Shown piece after piece: positions 7,524 through 15,586 of a stretch of DNA of 24,898 nt; position 1 is the first letter of the stretch; each line of letters starts with the position of its first letter. A program made the position numbers and the translations under genes. The stretch covers positions 1 through 24,898 of the forward strand of contig JAUZPT010000006.1 in assembly GCA_030705745.1 (NCBI GenBank), written 5' to 3'. The notes beneath the pieces are model-generated. The model worked only from the letters and a program-made list of their open reading frames with translations. It ran no database searches and was not told where the DNA came from. The DNA comes from Bacillota bacterium. Lineage in GTDB: Bacteria > Bacillota > Bacilli > Bacillales > Cytobacillaceae.

Positions 7524-7545
7524 TACGTCCGATTCCTTATACAAT
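7517..7545 (+). promoter_or_regulatory. Probable SigA promoter of bkdR
   Basis: TTGTCA (7517-7522) and TACAAT (7540-7545) each match the SigA consensus at 5 of 6 bases, with an ideal 17-base spacer. It predicts a bkdR leader of roughly 110 bases. The -35 overlaps the -35 of the divergent yqzF promoter. Confidence 0.75.
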
Positions 7546-7586
7546 GATTATGAAAGAACTTGCAGAGGTTATAAAAACATTCGTGA

Positions 7587-7634
7587 AAATTCCTGCTTAC
7601 TTAGCAACTGGAAAATTAGCCGTTACAGGAATTT
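7587..7634 (+). repeat. Inverted repeat in the bkdR leader
   Basis: AAATTCCTG (7587-7595) and CAGGAATTT (7626-7634) are perfect 9-base inverted arms 30 bases apart, inside the predicted 5' leader of bkdR. They could fold the leader into a stem or bind a protein. There is no T tract after the second arm, so it is not an obvious terminator. Confidence 0.5.
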
Positions 7635-7660
7635 AGTTGCCCTGAAAGGAACGAGATAAC

Positions 7661-9733
7661 GTGCAAAGCGTGATGATTGTTGGAGCTGGCAAAGGCGGTA
7701 CAGCCATTTTAAAAATATTAAAAGAAACGGAAGTACTAAATGTAAAAGTGGTCATTGACAGGAATGTCGATTCTGCAGGGATACTGTTAGCACAAAGCCA
7801 GGGGATCAAAACGGGAACAGACTGGCGAAAGTTTCTGAATGAAGAAATTGATATAATCATTGAGGTAACTGGTGACCAAACAGTCTTTCAGGATTTAATG
7901 AAGGCGAGAGGAAAGCAAACGATAATAATTCCAGGAAGCGTGGCTTTTTTAATCGCACAATTGATGGAAGAAAAGGAAGAGTTGCTAACAAAATATCTTA
8001 ATGAAACGTACAAGCACGATTTAATTTTCAATTCTACAGATGACGGAATGGTAGTTATCGATGACAAAGGAGAAATCATCCTTTTTAATCGGAGAGCCCA
8101 GGAAATGATGGGGTTCAAAAAAGAGCAGGCACTTGGCAAAAACATCCGGAAAATTGTTCCGGAAAGCCGTCTTCCTCAAATCCTTGAAACGAGGAGAGTA
8201 GAAGCGAATCAGGAAATGATTTTGACCAACGGCATGAAAATAATTACGACACGGATTCCTATTATTGAAGAGAATGGGAAACTGATCGGTGCATTCGCTG
8301 TTTTTAAAGATATTACTGAGGTAGTGAATCTCGCGGAAGAAATTACGAATTTGAAAGAAATTCAAACCATGCTGCAGGCAATTATCCATTCGAGTGACGA
8401 TGCTATTTCGGTTGTCGACGAAGAGGGTCGCGGCCTTTTGATTAATCCCGCCTATACCCGAATTACTGGCCTCTCTCAGGAACAAGTGATTGGTCAGCCT
8501 GCAACAGCTGATATTTCCGAAGGTGAAAGTATGCATATGAAAGTCCTTCAAACACGAAGGGCGGTCAGAGGCGTAGCGATGAGGGTGGGACACGCCAAAA
8601 AGGAAGTTGTAGTAAACGTTGCGCCAATCATCGTAAAAGGAAAATTAAAGGGCAGTGTAGGTGTTATCCATGATATGTCGGAGATCAAATCGCTCAGCAG
8701 GGAATTAAGCAGGGCAAGGCAGATCATCAGGACGCTGGAAGCGAAATATACCTTTGAAGATATTATCGGTCTATCCGATGAAATGATGCTTGCGATTGAT
8801 CAGGCAAAGCTCGGAGCGAAAACTCCGGCAACCGTTTTGCTTAGAGGTGAGTCTGGAACCGGTAAGGAATTGTTTGCACACGCCATCCATAATGACAGCG
8901 ACAGGAAATACAATAAATTTATCCGCGTGAATTGTGCCGCTTTGTCAGAATCCTTGTTAGAAAGCGAATTATTTGGATATGAGGAAGGTGCCTTCTCAGG
9001 TGCGAAAAGAGGCGGGAAAATCGGACTGTTTGAAGAAGCGAACAATGGCAGCATTTTTCTCGATGAAATTGGAGAAATTTCACTAAGTACACAAGCGAAA
9101 TTGCTGCGAGTGCTTCAGGAACACGAAATTACTCGTGTAGGTGGAACTAAGGCACTTCCGATTAATGTAAGGGTAATTGCTGCAACGAACGTAAATTTGG
9201 AAAAAAGCATTGTGAACGGCACGTTTAGGGAAGACTTGTATTATCGACTAAACCGAATGCCAATTCATATTCCTCCGTTAAGAAATAGAAGAGAGGAAAT
9301 TCCTTTGCTCTGTGAAAGGCTTTTACATAAAATTAATCAGGACTATGGGAGAAATGTGGAACGTGTAACAGAAGCTGCGATGCAGCAATTAATGGGCTAT
9401 GAATGGCCTGGGAATGTTCGGGAACTTGAAAATATTCTAGGTCGTGCAATTATTTTTATGAGTTATCATGAAACGGCCATTGATGTCAGTCATTTGCCTG
9501 AATTGAAAAGCAAGTTTGCACCGAGGTTTCTCCCGCTGGCAAGTGAAGGAAATGATGAATCGAATCAGACTCTCTCTGAAATGCTTGAGCGATATGAAGC
9601 GAAAATAATTCAAGAAAAACTGACACGCTTAAATGGCAATAAAACAGCGACTGCAAGAGCTCTTGGATTATCCGTCAGAAATTTGTATTATAAACTCGAA
9701 AAATACCACCTTGAAAAAAATAGCACGCAATAA
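7661..9733 (+). CDS. bkdR: Sigma-54-dependent activator of the bkd operon, BkdR
   Basis: A 690-residue enhancer-binding protein. Residues 1-108 look like a Rossmann-type nucleotide-binding domain, with G8-x-G10-x-x-G13 after a beta strand. Two PAS domains follow (about 120-225 and 240-343). The AAA+ domain (about 362-600) has Walker A GESGTGKE (396-403), the sigma-54 contact loop GAFSGA (443-448, S in place of the usual T) and Walker B GSIFLDE (463-469). A Fis-type helix-turn-helix lies near the end ([20 protein letters not shown]). In B. subtilis BkdR activates the SigL-dependent bkd operon in response to branched-chain amino acids. The start is GTG with AAAGGA about 10 bases upstream. The perfect -24/-12 promoter just downstream of this gene is its expected target. 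I see no convincing terminator before ptb. Confidence 0.94.
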   Translation: MQSVMIVGAGKGGTAILKILKETEVLNVKVVIDRNVDSAGILLAQSQGIKTGTDWRKFLNEEIDIIIEVTGDQTVFQDLMKARGKQTIIIPGSVAFLIAQLMEEKEELLTKYLNETYKHDLIFNSTDDGMVVIDDKGEIILFNRRAQEMMGFKKEQALGKNIRKIVPESRLPQILETRRVEANQEMILTNGMKIITTRIPIIEENGKLIGAFAVFKDITEVVNLAEEITNLKEIQTMLQAIIHSSDDAISVVDEEGRGLLINPAYTRITGLSQEQVIGQPATADISEGESMHMKVLQTRRAVRGVAMRVGHAKKEVVVNVAPIIVKGKLKGSVGVIHDMSEIKSLSRELSRARQIIRTLEAKYTFEDIIGLSDEMMLAIDQAKLGAKTPATVLLRGESGTGKELFAHAIHNDSDRKYNKFIRVNCAALSESLLESELFGYEEGAFSGAKRGGKIGLFEEANNGSIFLDEIGEISLSTQAKLLRVLQEHEITRVGGTKALPINVRVIAATNVNLEKSIVNGTFREDLYYRLNRMPIHIPPLRNRREEIPLLCERLLHKINQDYGRNVERVTEAAMQQLMGYEWPGNVRELENILGRAIIFMSYHETAIDVSHLPELKSKFAPRFLPLASEGNDESNQTLSEMLERYEAKIIQEKLTRLNGNKTATARALGLSVRNLYYKLEKYHLEKNSTQ

Positions 9734-9763
9734 ATTGCAGAGTGCGAAAAAAACTGCATAGTG
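9723..9763. promoter_or_regulatory. Candidate BkdR upstream activating sites
   Basis: Around the bkdR stop codon, GCAC-GCAAT-AA-ATTGC-aga-GTGC (9723-9745) is an imperfect dyad. TGCAGAGTG (9736-9744) and TGCATAGTG (9755-9763) form a direct repeat with one mismatch, 19 bases apart. They lie roughly 65-105 bases before the predicted ptb transcription start, where enhancer sites for sigma-54 activators usually occur. Assignment to BkdR is inference. Confidence 0.45.
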
Positions 9764-9783
9764 TTTTCTGTTCAAATGAAGCG

Positions 9784-9799
9784 TTTTCATAAATGAAAA
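9784..9799. repeat. Short palindrome next to the -24 element
   Basis: TTTTCAT-AA-ATGAAAA is a perfect 7-base inverted repeat ending 2 bases before the -24 element of the ptb promoter. It is too close for a usual enhancer site; a repressor site is possible. It does not fit the CodY consensus because the centre is too long. Confidence 0.4.
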
Positions 9800-9801
9800 G
9801 T

Positions 9802-9817
9802 TGGCACGAAACTTGCA
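9802..9817 (+). promoter_or_regulatory. Sigma-54 (SigL) -24/-12 promoter of the bkd operon
   Basis: TGGCAC (9802-9807), five bases, then TTGCA (9813-9817) match the sigma-54 consensus TGGCAC-N5-TTGCW exactly. Transcription should begin near 9828, giving a leader of about 36 bases before ptb. With bkdR directly upstream this is the expected BkdR/SigL-driven promoter of ptb-bcd-buk-lpdV-bkdAA-bkdAB-bkdB. Confidence 0.93.
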
Positions 9818-9863
9818 ATATATTTAGTGTTGCTGCAGTTATTAAAGAAAGGTTTGATACACC

Positions 9864-10769
9864 TTGTTATTAGAAGCACTAGTAAACAAAGCAACCCAGT
9901 ATGAATTAAAGACGGTTGCCGTTGCTGCTGCGGAAGATGAGGAAGTCATTGATGCTGTCATTCAAGCGTTAAAGTTCGATCTTGCCAAATTTCTACTATT
10001 TGGTGATAAAGACAAAATTATTCAGTTGATTGAACAAAGAAATCCTGAAATGGCCATTTGTGATAAAATAAAAATCATCCATACCGCTTCGACAAGCTTG
10101 GCCGCTGAACAGGCGGTAAAAGCAGTTAAAAGAAATGATGCAAATGTTTTAATGAAGGGCAATATCCCGACTGCACTTATTCTAAAGGCGGTATTAAACA
10201 AAGAATATGGGCTGCGGACAGGGAGTATTTTGTCACATGTTTCCGTTTTTGAAATACCGGGTTATGACAGGCTGACACTCATTACGGATGTCGCGATGAA
10301 TATTGCGCCGGATTTGGATCAGAAAGTGCAAATAACAAAAAATGCAGTTGAGCTTGCAATTTCGATAGGGATTGAAAACCCTAAAGTAGCGGCTATCGCT
10401 GCTGTTGAAGTCATTAATCCTGCCATGCAGGCTACACTCGATGCAGCTGCATTGACTGTCATGAACAAAAGTGGCCAAATTACGGGCTGTGTCATTGATG
10501 GACCTCTCGCTCTCGATCTTGCCGTTTCTAGCTTGGCTGCAGAGCATAAAGGGGTTTCGAGTGAAGTTGCCGGAAACGCAGATATATTGCTCGTGCCGAC
10601 AATAGAGGTAGGAAATGTATTATATAAATCGCTAGTTTACTTTGCCAACGCTAAAGTAGGAGCAATTATCGCTGGTGCAAAAGCGCCGATTGTGTTGACC
10701 TCCAGAGCAGATTCAGCGGAAAGCAAGTTTTATTCACTTGCTCTTGCAGTATGCTCTGTTTCAAAATAG
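9864..10769 (+). CDS. ptb: Phosphate butyryltransferase (branched acyl-CoA phosphotransacylase)
   Basis: A 301-residue member of the phosphate acetyl/butyryltransferase family, which swaps CoA for phosphate on butyryl-CoA and the branched acyl-CoAs made by the Bkd complex. Conserved stretches include VLMKGNIPTALILKAVL (about 94-110), DGPLALD (about 213-219) and AGNADILLVPTIEVGNVLY (about 235-253). Length agrees with B. subtilis Ptb (299 as recalled). The start is TTG at 9864; MLLEALVNKA aligns with the known N-terminus, and AGAAAGG lies 11 bases upstream, a rather long spacing. It is the first gene after the sigma-54 promoter, and its product pairs with Buk, encoded two genes downstream, to recover ATP. 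Confidence 0.95.
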   Translation: MLLEALVNKATQYELKTVAVAAAEDEEVIDAVIQALKFDLAKFLLFGDKDKIIQLIEQRNPEMAICDKIKIIHTASTSLAAEQAVKAVKRNDANVLMKGNIPTALILKAVLNKEYGLRTGSILSHVSVFEIPGYDRLTLITDVAMNIAPDLDQKVQITKNAVELAISIGIENPKVAAIAAVEVINPAMQATLDAAALTVMNKSGQITGCVIDGPLALDLAVSSLAAEHKGVSSEVAGNADILLVPTIEVGNVLYKSLVYFANAKVGAIIAGAKAPIVLTSRADSAESKFYSLALAVCSVSK

Positions 10770-10802
10770 TTCGCTTTTCTTAAAAATAAGGAGGAATTAT
10801 AA

Positions 10803-11900
10803 ATGGAAATCTTTAAATATCTTGAAAAGTATGATTACGAGCAAGTAGTATTCTGTCAGGACAAGCAATCTGGTTTAAAGGCGATCATTGCCATCCATGA
10901 TACAACGCTTGGACCAGCATTGGGCGGAACACGGATGTGGACATATGAAACAGAGGAAGCTGCAATTGAAGATGCACTGCGCCTTGCAAAAGGAATGACC
11001 TATAAAAATGCGGCTGCAGGCTTGAACCTTGGCGGTGGGAAAACGGTTATTATCGGCGACCCTCGTAAAGACAAAAATGAAGAATTGTTCCGCGCATTCG
11101 GTCGTTATATCCAGGGCTTGAATGGCCGTTATATTACTGCGGAAGATGTTGGTACAACTGTTGCAGACATGGATATAATCCATGAAGAAACAGATTATGT
11201 CACAGGAATTTCTCCAGCATTCGGCTCATCGGGCAATCCTTCGCCTGTAACTGCCTACGGCGTGTACCGCGGAATGAAAGCTGCAGCAAAGGAAGCTTTC
11301 GGCACAGATTCCTTGGAAGGAAAAGTCATTGCTGTTCAAGGTGTTGGAAACGTGGCATACAATTTATGCCGCCACCTGTACGAAGAAGGAGCCCAATTAA
11401 TAGTAACGGACATCAACAAAGAAGCAGTTCAGCGTGCAGTAGAGGATTTTGGTGCAAAAGCGGTTGATCCTAACGAAATATATGGTGTTGAATGTGATAT
11501 TTACGCGCCTTGCGCATTGGGAGCCGTCATCAATGATGAAACCATTCCTCAAATCAAGGCAAAAGTTATTGCAGGTGCTGCAAATAACCAATTAAAAGAT
11601 ACAGGCCACGGTGATACGATTCATGAAATGGGAATCGTTTATGCTCCAGATTATGTTATCAATGCCGGTGGAGTAATCAACGTAGCGGATGAATTGTACG
11701 GTTATAACCGCGATCGTGCAATGAAGAAGGTTGAACAAATCTACACGAACATTGAAAAAGTCATCGAAATTGCCAAACGTGATGGCATTCCAACGTATTT
11801 GGCGGCTGACCGCATGGTTGAAGAAAGAATCGAAAGAATGCGCAACTCACGCAGCCAATTCTTGCAAAACGGACATCACATCCTAAGCCGTAGAAAATAA
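10803..11900 (+). CDS. bcd: Leucine dehydrogenase
   Basis: A 365-residue NAD-dependent amino acid dehydrogenase that reversibly deaminates leucine, isoleucine and valine to 2-keto acids, the substrates of the Bkd complex. The GGTRMW segment (41-46), K68 and catalytic K80 in GGGKTV are conserved. The NAD-binding turn GVGNVA is at 180-185, and NNQL and [11 protein letters not shown] follow in the C-terminal half. The sequence is close to recalled B. subtilis Bcd along its full length (364 residues there). AAGGAGG sits 8 bases before the ATG. It follows ptb by 33 bases. A hairpin with a weak T-rich tail lies just after it. Confidence 0.97.
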   Translation: MEIFKYLEKYDYEQVVFCQDKQSGLKAIIAIHDTTLGPALGGTRMWTYETEEAAIEDALRLAKGMTYKNAAAGLNLGGGKTVIIGDPRKDKNEELFRAFGRYIQGLNGRYITAEDVGTTVADMDIIHEETDYVTGISPAFGSSGNPSPVTAYGVYRGMKAAAKEAFGTDSLEGKVIAVQGVGNVAYNLCRHLYEEGAQLIVTDINKEAVQRAVEDFGAKAVDPNEIYGVECDIYAPCALGAVINDETIPQIKAKVIAGAANNQLKDTGHGDTIHEMGIVYAPDYVINAGGVINVADELYGYNRDRAMKKVEQIYTNIEKVIEIAKRDGIPTYLAADRMVEERIERMRNSRSQFLQNGHHILSRRK

Positions 11901-11911
11901 TACCTGACAGA

Positions 11912-11933
11912 GCGCTGAATTACGGTTCAGCGC
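11912..11933 (+). terminator. Hairpin between bcd and buk (possible partial terminator)
   Basis: GCGCTGAA (11912-11919) and TTCAGCGC (11926-11933) form a perfect 8-bp stem with a 6-base loop. It is followed by CTTTGCCTTT, a poor T tract. It may cause partial termination or protect the bcd end of a processed transcript, and so set the amounts of upstream and downstream enzymes. A TTGTATACAA palindrome follows at 11947-11956. Confidence 0.45.
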
Positions 11934-11978
11934 CTTTGCCTTTAAATTGTATACAAATTTTTTCTGGAGGTTTATACG

Positions 11979-13082
11979 TTGCAAGAAAATGAATATCGGA
12001 TTCTCGTCATCAACCCGGGTTCGACATCAACAAAGATCGGGGTCTTCGATAATGAAATATCCGTCCTGGAAAAAACAATTCGCCATGAATCTGAAATGAT
12101 CAATTCATTTGACAATATCATCGACCAATATGAATTTAGAAAAAACATGATTTTGGAAACGCTTGATAACGAAGGAATTAATGTTTCGAAATTTAGTGCG
12201 GTCTGCGGCCGAGGCGGTCTGTTACGGCCGATTGAAGGCGGTACGTATTCGGTCAACGAAGCGATGCTTGCTGATCTTCGAACAGGATATTCCGGACAGC
12301 ATGCCTCGAATTTGGGCGGAATCATAGCCTTTGAAATCGCTTCTGGCTTGAATATACCTTCGTTCATTGTGGATCCGGTCGTCGTAGATGAACTCGATCC
12401 GCTAGCCCGAATTTCAGGTTTTTCCTTGATTGAGAGAAAGAGTATTTTCCATGCATTGAACCAAAAAGCTGTAGCTAAAAGGGTCTCTAAGGAACTTGGA
12501 AAAAAATATAGCGAATTGAATTTAATTGTCACTCATATGGGCGGAGGGATTACAGTTGGTGTCCACCGCAACGGAAAAGTGGTCGATGTCAACAATGGAC
12601 TGCACGGAGATGGTCCTTTCAGCCCGGAACGTGCGGGTACGGTGCCGGTTGGAGACCTTGTAACCTTATGTTTTTCTGGTGAATTTTACCGAGAAGAAAT
12701 CATGAAAAAGCTTGTGGGACAAGGGGGCCTTGTTGGTTACCTTGGTACGAATGATGCAGTTAAGGTAGAAAAGATGATTGAAAACGGAGATCAAGAGGCA
12801 AAACTCGTCTATGACGCAATGGCCTACCAAGTTGCGAAAGAAATTGGAGCGGCCAGTGCAGCGCTTGGAGGTAAGGTAGATGCCATCATTTTGACGGGAG
12901 GGCTTGCTTACGGCAAGGATTTTGTTCAAACTATCAGTGATCGAATCAATTGGATCGCTGATGTCATTATCCACCCTGGCGAGAATGAACTTCAGGCATT
13001 GGCAGAAGGGGCGCTTCGCGTTCTTCGTGGTGAGGAAGAAGTGAATGAGTACCCCGGTACGATGAAAACAGCTTCCATTTAA
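11979..13082 (+). CDS. buk: Butyrate kinase (branched-chain fatty acid kinase)
   Basis: A 367-residue kinase of the acetokinase superfamily. It transfers phosphate between acyl phosphates, such as isobutyryl or isovaleryl phosphate, and ADP. The N-terminal [16 protein letters not shown] phosphate-binding segment, [11 protein letters not shown] near 74-84, [20 protein letters not shown] near 185-205 and a glycine-rich ILTGGLAYG near 305-313 are typical. The start is TTG at 11979 with TGGAGG 8 bases upstream. With Ptb it forms a substrate-level phosphorylation branch. The gene lies 78 bases after bcd, with a hairpin between them, and 21 bases before lpdV. Confidence 0.96.
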   Translation: MQENEYRILVINPGSTSTKIGVFDNEISVLEKTIRHESEMINSFDNIIDQYEFRKNMILETLDNEGINVSKFSAVCGRGGLLRPIEGGTYSVNEAMLADLRTGYSGQHASNLGGIIAFEIASGLNIPSFIVDPVVVDELDPLARISGFSLIERKSIFHALNQKAVAKRVSKELGKKYSELNLIVTHMGGGITVGVHRNGKVVDVNNGLHGDGPFSPERAGTVPVGDLVTLCFSGEFYREEIMKKLVGQGGLVGYLGTNDAVKVEKMIENGDQEAKLVYDAMAYQVAKEIGAASAALGGKVDAIILTGGLAYGKDFVQTISDRINWIADVIIHPGENELQALAEGALRVLRGEEEVNEYPGTMKTASI

Positions 13083-13103
13083 GGTGATTAGGAGGAAACA
13101 TAA

Positions 13104-14525
13104 ATGGCTCAAGAATATGATTTGGTCATTTTAGGCGGCGGAACAGGCGGCTATGTGGCTGCAATACGTGCTTCCCAGCTTGGTTTGAAAACAGCCATCG
13201 TTGAAAAAGGGAAATTGGGGGGGACATGTCTCCATAAAGGCTGTATCCCTAGTAAAGCTTTATTAAGAAGCGCAGAGGTTTTTGCAACCGCCAAAAAAAG
13301 TGATGAATACGGTGTGGAAATAGGTGATGTTTCCGTTAACTTCGCAAAGGTCCAGGAAAGAAAAAATAAAATCGTCGATGGCCTTCATAAAGGCGTGCAG
13401 CATTTGATGAAGCAGGGGAAAATTGATGTATTCGAAGGAATGGGCAGAATTCTTGGTCCTTCGATTTTTTCTCCTATGCCGGGTACGATTTCGGTTGAGA
13501 TGAATGACGGTACCGATAATGAAATGTTGATTCCGAAAAATGTGATCGTGGCTACTGGGTCTCGGCCTCGCACATTGCCTGGTCTCGAAGCGGACGGCGA
13601 TTTTGTAATGACTTCCGATGAAGCGCTAGTAATGGAAACGCTCCCGAAATCGATCATCATTGTCGGAGGCGGCGTGATTGGAATTGAATGGGCTTCTATG
13701 CTATCTGACTTTGGAACAGAAGTGACAGTCATTGAATACGCAGACCGCATTATTCCGACTGAGGATAAGGAAATCTCAAAAGAAATGCAACGCTTGATGA
13801 AGAAGAGAGGCGTCAAGATCGTAACGAGCGCAAAGGTGCTGCCTGAAACACTGCAAAAAGGCGAAGGAGTCGCCATTTCCGCAGAAATAAAGGGAGAACT
13901 AAAAGAATTCAGTGCAGAGAAACTGCTCGTTTCCGTTGGGCGCCAGGCGAATACGGAAGGGATCGGTATTGAAAATACTGAAATTCAGCTTGATCGTGGA
14001 TTTATTTTAACAAATGAATATTTCCAAACAAAAGAATCTCATATTTATGCCATCGGTGATGTAATTGGCGGGCTGCAGCTTGCACATGTCGCTTCACACG
14101 AAGGGATTGTCGCAGTTGAACATATTGCAGGCCATTCTCCAGCACCAATAGACTACAAACTTGTATCGAAATGTATCTACAGCCATCCTGAAGTATCTGG
14201 AGTTGGCTATACTGAAGATGAAGCGAAGGAAAAAGGCTTTAAGGTCAAGGTAGGAAAGTTTTCTTTCAGAGCAATCGGCAAGGCACTTGTTTACGGTGAA
14301 TCAGATGGCTTTGTGAAAATAGTTGCGGATGAAGAAACCGATGATATTCTTGGGGTGCATATGATCGGTCCGCACGTGACAGATATGATTTCGGAAGCAG
14401 GACTTGCAATGGTTCTCGATGCAACACCATGGGAAATCTCCCATACGATCCACCCGCATCCGACGCTATCGGAGGCAATTGGTGAAGCGGCACTCGCCGT
14501 TTACGGAAAAGCGATTCATTCTTAA
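13104..14525 (+). CDS. lpdV: Dihydrolipoamide dehydrogenase (E3) of the branched-chain keto acid complex
   Basis: A 473-residue FAD flavoprotein that reoxidises the dihydrolipoyl arms of the E2 subunit with NAD. It shows the N-terminal FAD motif GGGTGGYVAA (11-20), the redox-active disulfide pair C42/C47 in GGTCLHKGCIPSK, the NAD-binding IIVGGGVIGIE segment near 187-197, and the C-terminal base H452 with E457 in HPHPTLSE. The length is standard. AGGAGG lies about 8 bases before the ATG. It lies inside the bkd operon, so it is very probably the complex-specific E3 rather than the pyruvate dehydrogenase E3. Confidence 0.96.
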   Translation: MAQEYDLVILGGGTGGYVAAIRASQLGLKTAIVEKGKLGGTCLHKGCIPSKALLRSAEVFATAKKSDEYGVEIGDVSVNFAKVQERKNKIVDGLHKGVQHLMKQGKIDVFEGMGRILGPSIFSPMPGTISVEMNDGTDNEMLIPKNVIVATGSRPRTLPGLEADGDFVMTSDEALVMETLPKSIIIVGGGVIGIEWASMLSDFGTEVTVIEYADRIIPTEDKEISKEMQRLMKKRGVKIVTSAKVLPETLQKGEGVAISAEIKGELKEFSAEKLLVSVGRQANTEGIGIENTEIQLDRGFILTNEYFQTKESHIYAIGDVIGGLQLAHVASHEGIVAVEHIAGHSPAPIDYKLVSKCIYSHPEVSGVGYTEDEAKEKGFKVKVGKFSFRAIGKALVYGESDGFVKIVADEETDDILGVHMIGPHVTDMISEAGLAMVLDATPWEISHTIHPHPTLSEAIGEAALAVYGKAIHS

Positions 14526-14578
14526 CGACAAAATGAGCTGAATTTTCGGCTTGCGAACAAATGGGAGGTAAAAAATTA

Positions 14579-15574
14579 ATGGCAGAAAATCGTCATCAGG
14601 CACTTGGATTAAGTGATGAAAAAGTGTTGGAAATGTATGAAACGATGCTTATGGCACGCAGAATTGATGAGCGGATGTGGCTTTTGAACCGAGCGGGAAA
14701 AATCCCGTTCGTCATCTCATGTCAAGGACAGGAAGCTGCACAAATCGGGGCTGCATTTGCTTTGGATAAGGAAAAGGACTATGTTCTTCCATATTATCGT
14801 GATATGGGTGTTGTATTGACATTCGGAATGACGGCAAAGGAATTGATGCTTTCGGGCTTTGCGAAAGCTGAGGATCCAAACTCGGGTGGCCGTCAAATGC
14901 CTGGACACTTTGGCCAAAAGAAAAATCGCATCGTTACCGGTTCCTCACCTGTAACAACGCAGGTTCCTCATGCAGTAGGAATTGCTTTGGCTGGAAAAAT
15001 GGAAGGCAAAGACCTTGTAACGTTCGTAACCTTTGGAGAAGGGTCTTCCAATCAGGGAGATTTCCATGAAGGTGCAAACTTTGCCGGTGTACACAAACTT
15101 CCTGTTATTTTTATGTGCGAAAACAACAAATATGCGATTTCGGTGCCAATCGAAAAACAATTGGCGTGTAAAAATGTTTCAGACCGTGCCATTGGTTACG
15201 GTATGCCAGGAGTGACAGTTGATGGAAACGATCCTCTTGAAGTTTACAAGGCAGTGAAGGAAGCAGCCGACCGCGGACGTCGCGGTGAAGGCCCTACTTT
15301 GGTTGAAACGGTTTCATATCGTTTAACACCTCACTCATCAGATGACGATGACCGCAGTTATCGTGCACCAGATGAAGTGGCGCAGGCGAAAACGAAAGAT
15401 CCAATCATCACATTTGGCGCTTATTTGAAAGAAACAGGCGTGATGAATGATGAATTGGAGAAAGAAATCAACGACCGTATCATGAAAATTGTAAATGAAG
15501 CGACCGACTATGCTGAAAACGCACCATATGCTCAGGCTGAGGATGCGTTGAAGTATGTATATGCGGACAAGTAA
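14579..15574 (+). CDS. bkdAA: Branched-chain 2-oxo acid dehydrogenase E1 alpha subunit
   Basis: A 331-residue subunit that, with BkdAB, decarboxylates branched 2-keto acids using thiamine diphosphate and reductively acylates the lipoyl group of BkdB. The thiamine/magnesium-binding segment reads GEGSSNQGDFHEGANFA (near 153-169), with E in place of the second residue of the general GDG motif, as I recall for this subfamily. RLTPHSSDDDDRSYR near 244-258 is the phosphorylation-loop region of the family. I chose the ATG at 14579. A possible in-frame ATG at 14561 runs through the GGGAGG ribosome site itself, and MAENRHQALGL aligns with the B. subtilis N-terminus. It is 12 bases from bkdAB. Confidence 0.96.
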   Translation: MAENRHQALGLSDEKVLEMYETMLMARRIDERMWLLNRAGKIPFVISCQGQEAAQIGAAFALDKEKDYVLPYYRDMGVVLTFGMTAKELMLSGFAKAEDPNSGGRQMPGHFGQKKNRIVTGSSPVTTQVPHAVGIALAGKMEGKDLVTFVTFGEGSSNQGDFHEGANFAGVHKLPVIFMCENNKYAISVPIEKQLACKNVSDRAIGYGMPGVTVDGNDPLEVYKAVKEAADRGRRGEGPTLVETVSYRLTPHSSDDDDRSYRAPDEVAQAKTKDPIITFGAYLKETGVMNDELEKEINDRIMKIVNEATDYAENAPYAQAEDALKYVYADK

Positions 15575-15586
15575 GGGGGAACAAAA

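Noticed and set aside
7259..7543. Plus-strand open frame antisense to yqzF, continuous with the bkdR leader frame
   Set aside because: Antisense to a conserved gene and rich in basic residues; only its last 30 codons are discussed, as a weak possibility.
8021..8593. A 190-codon minus-strand open frame under bkdR
   Set aside because: Shadow of the PAS-domain coding region; no ribosome site and no recognisable protein features.
9761..9776. A CodY-like site GTTTTCTGTTCAAAT before ptb
   Set aside because: Only about 8 of 15 positions match the CodY consensus, no better than expected in AT-rich DNA.
9777..9790. A cre-like TGAAGCGTTTTCA near the ptb promoter
   Set aside because: One base is missing relative to the CcpA cre consensus, so the two half-sites are out of register.
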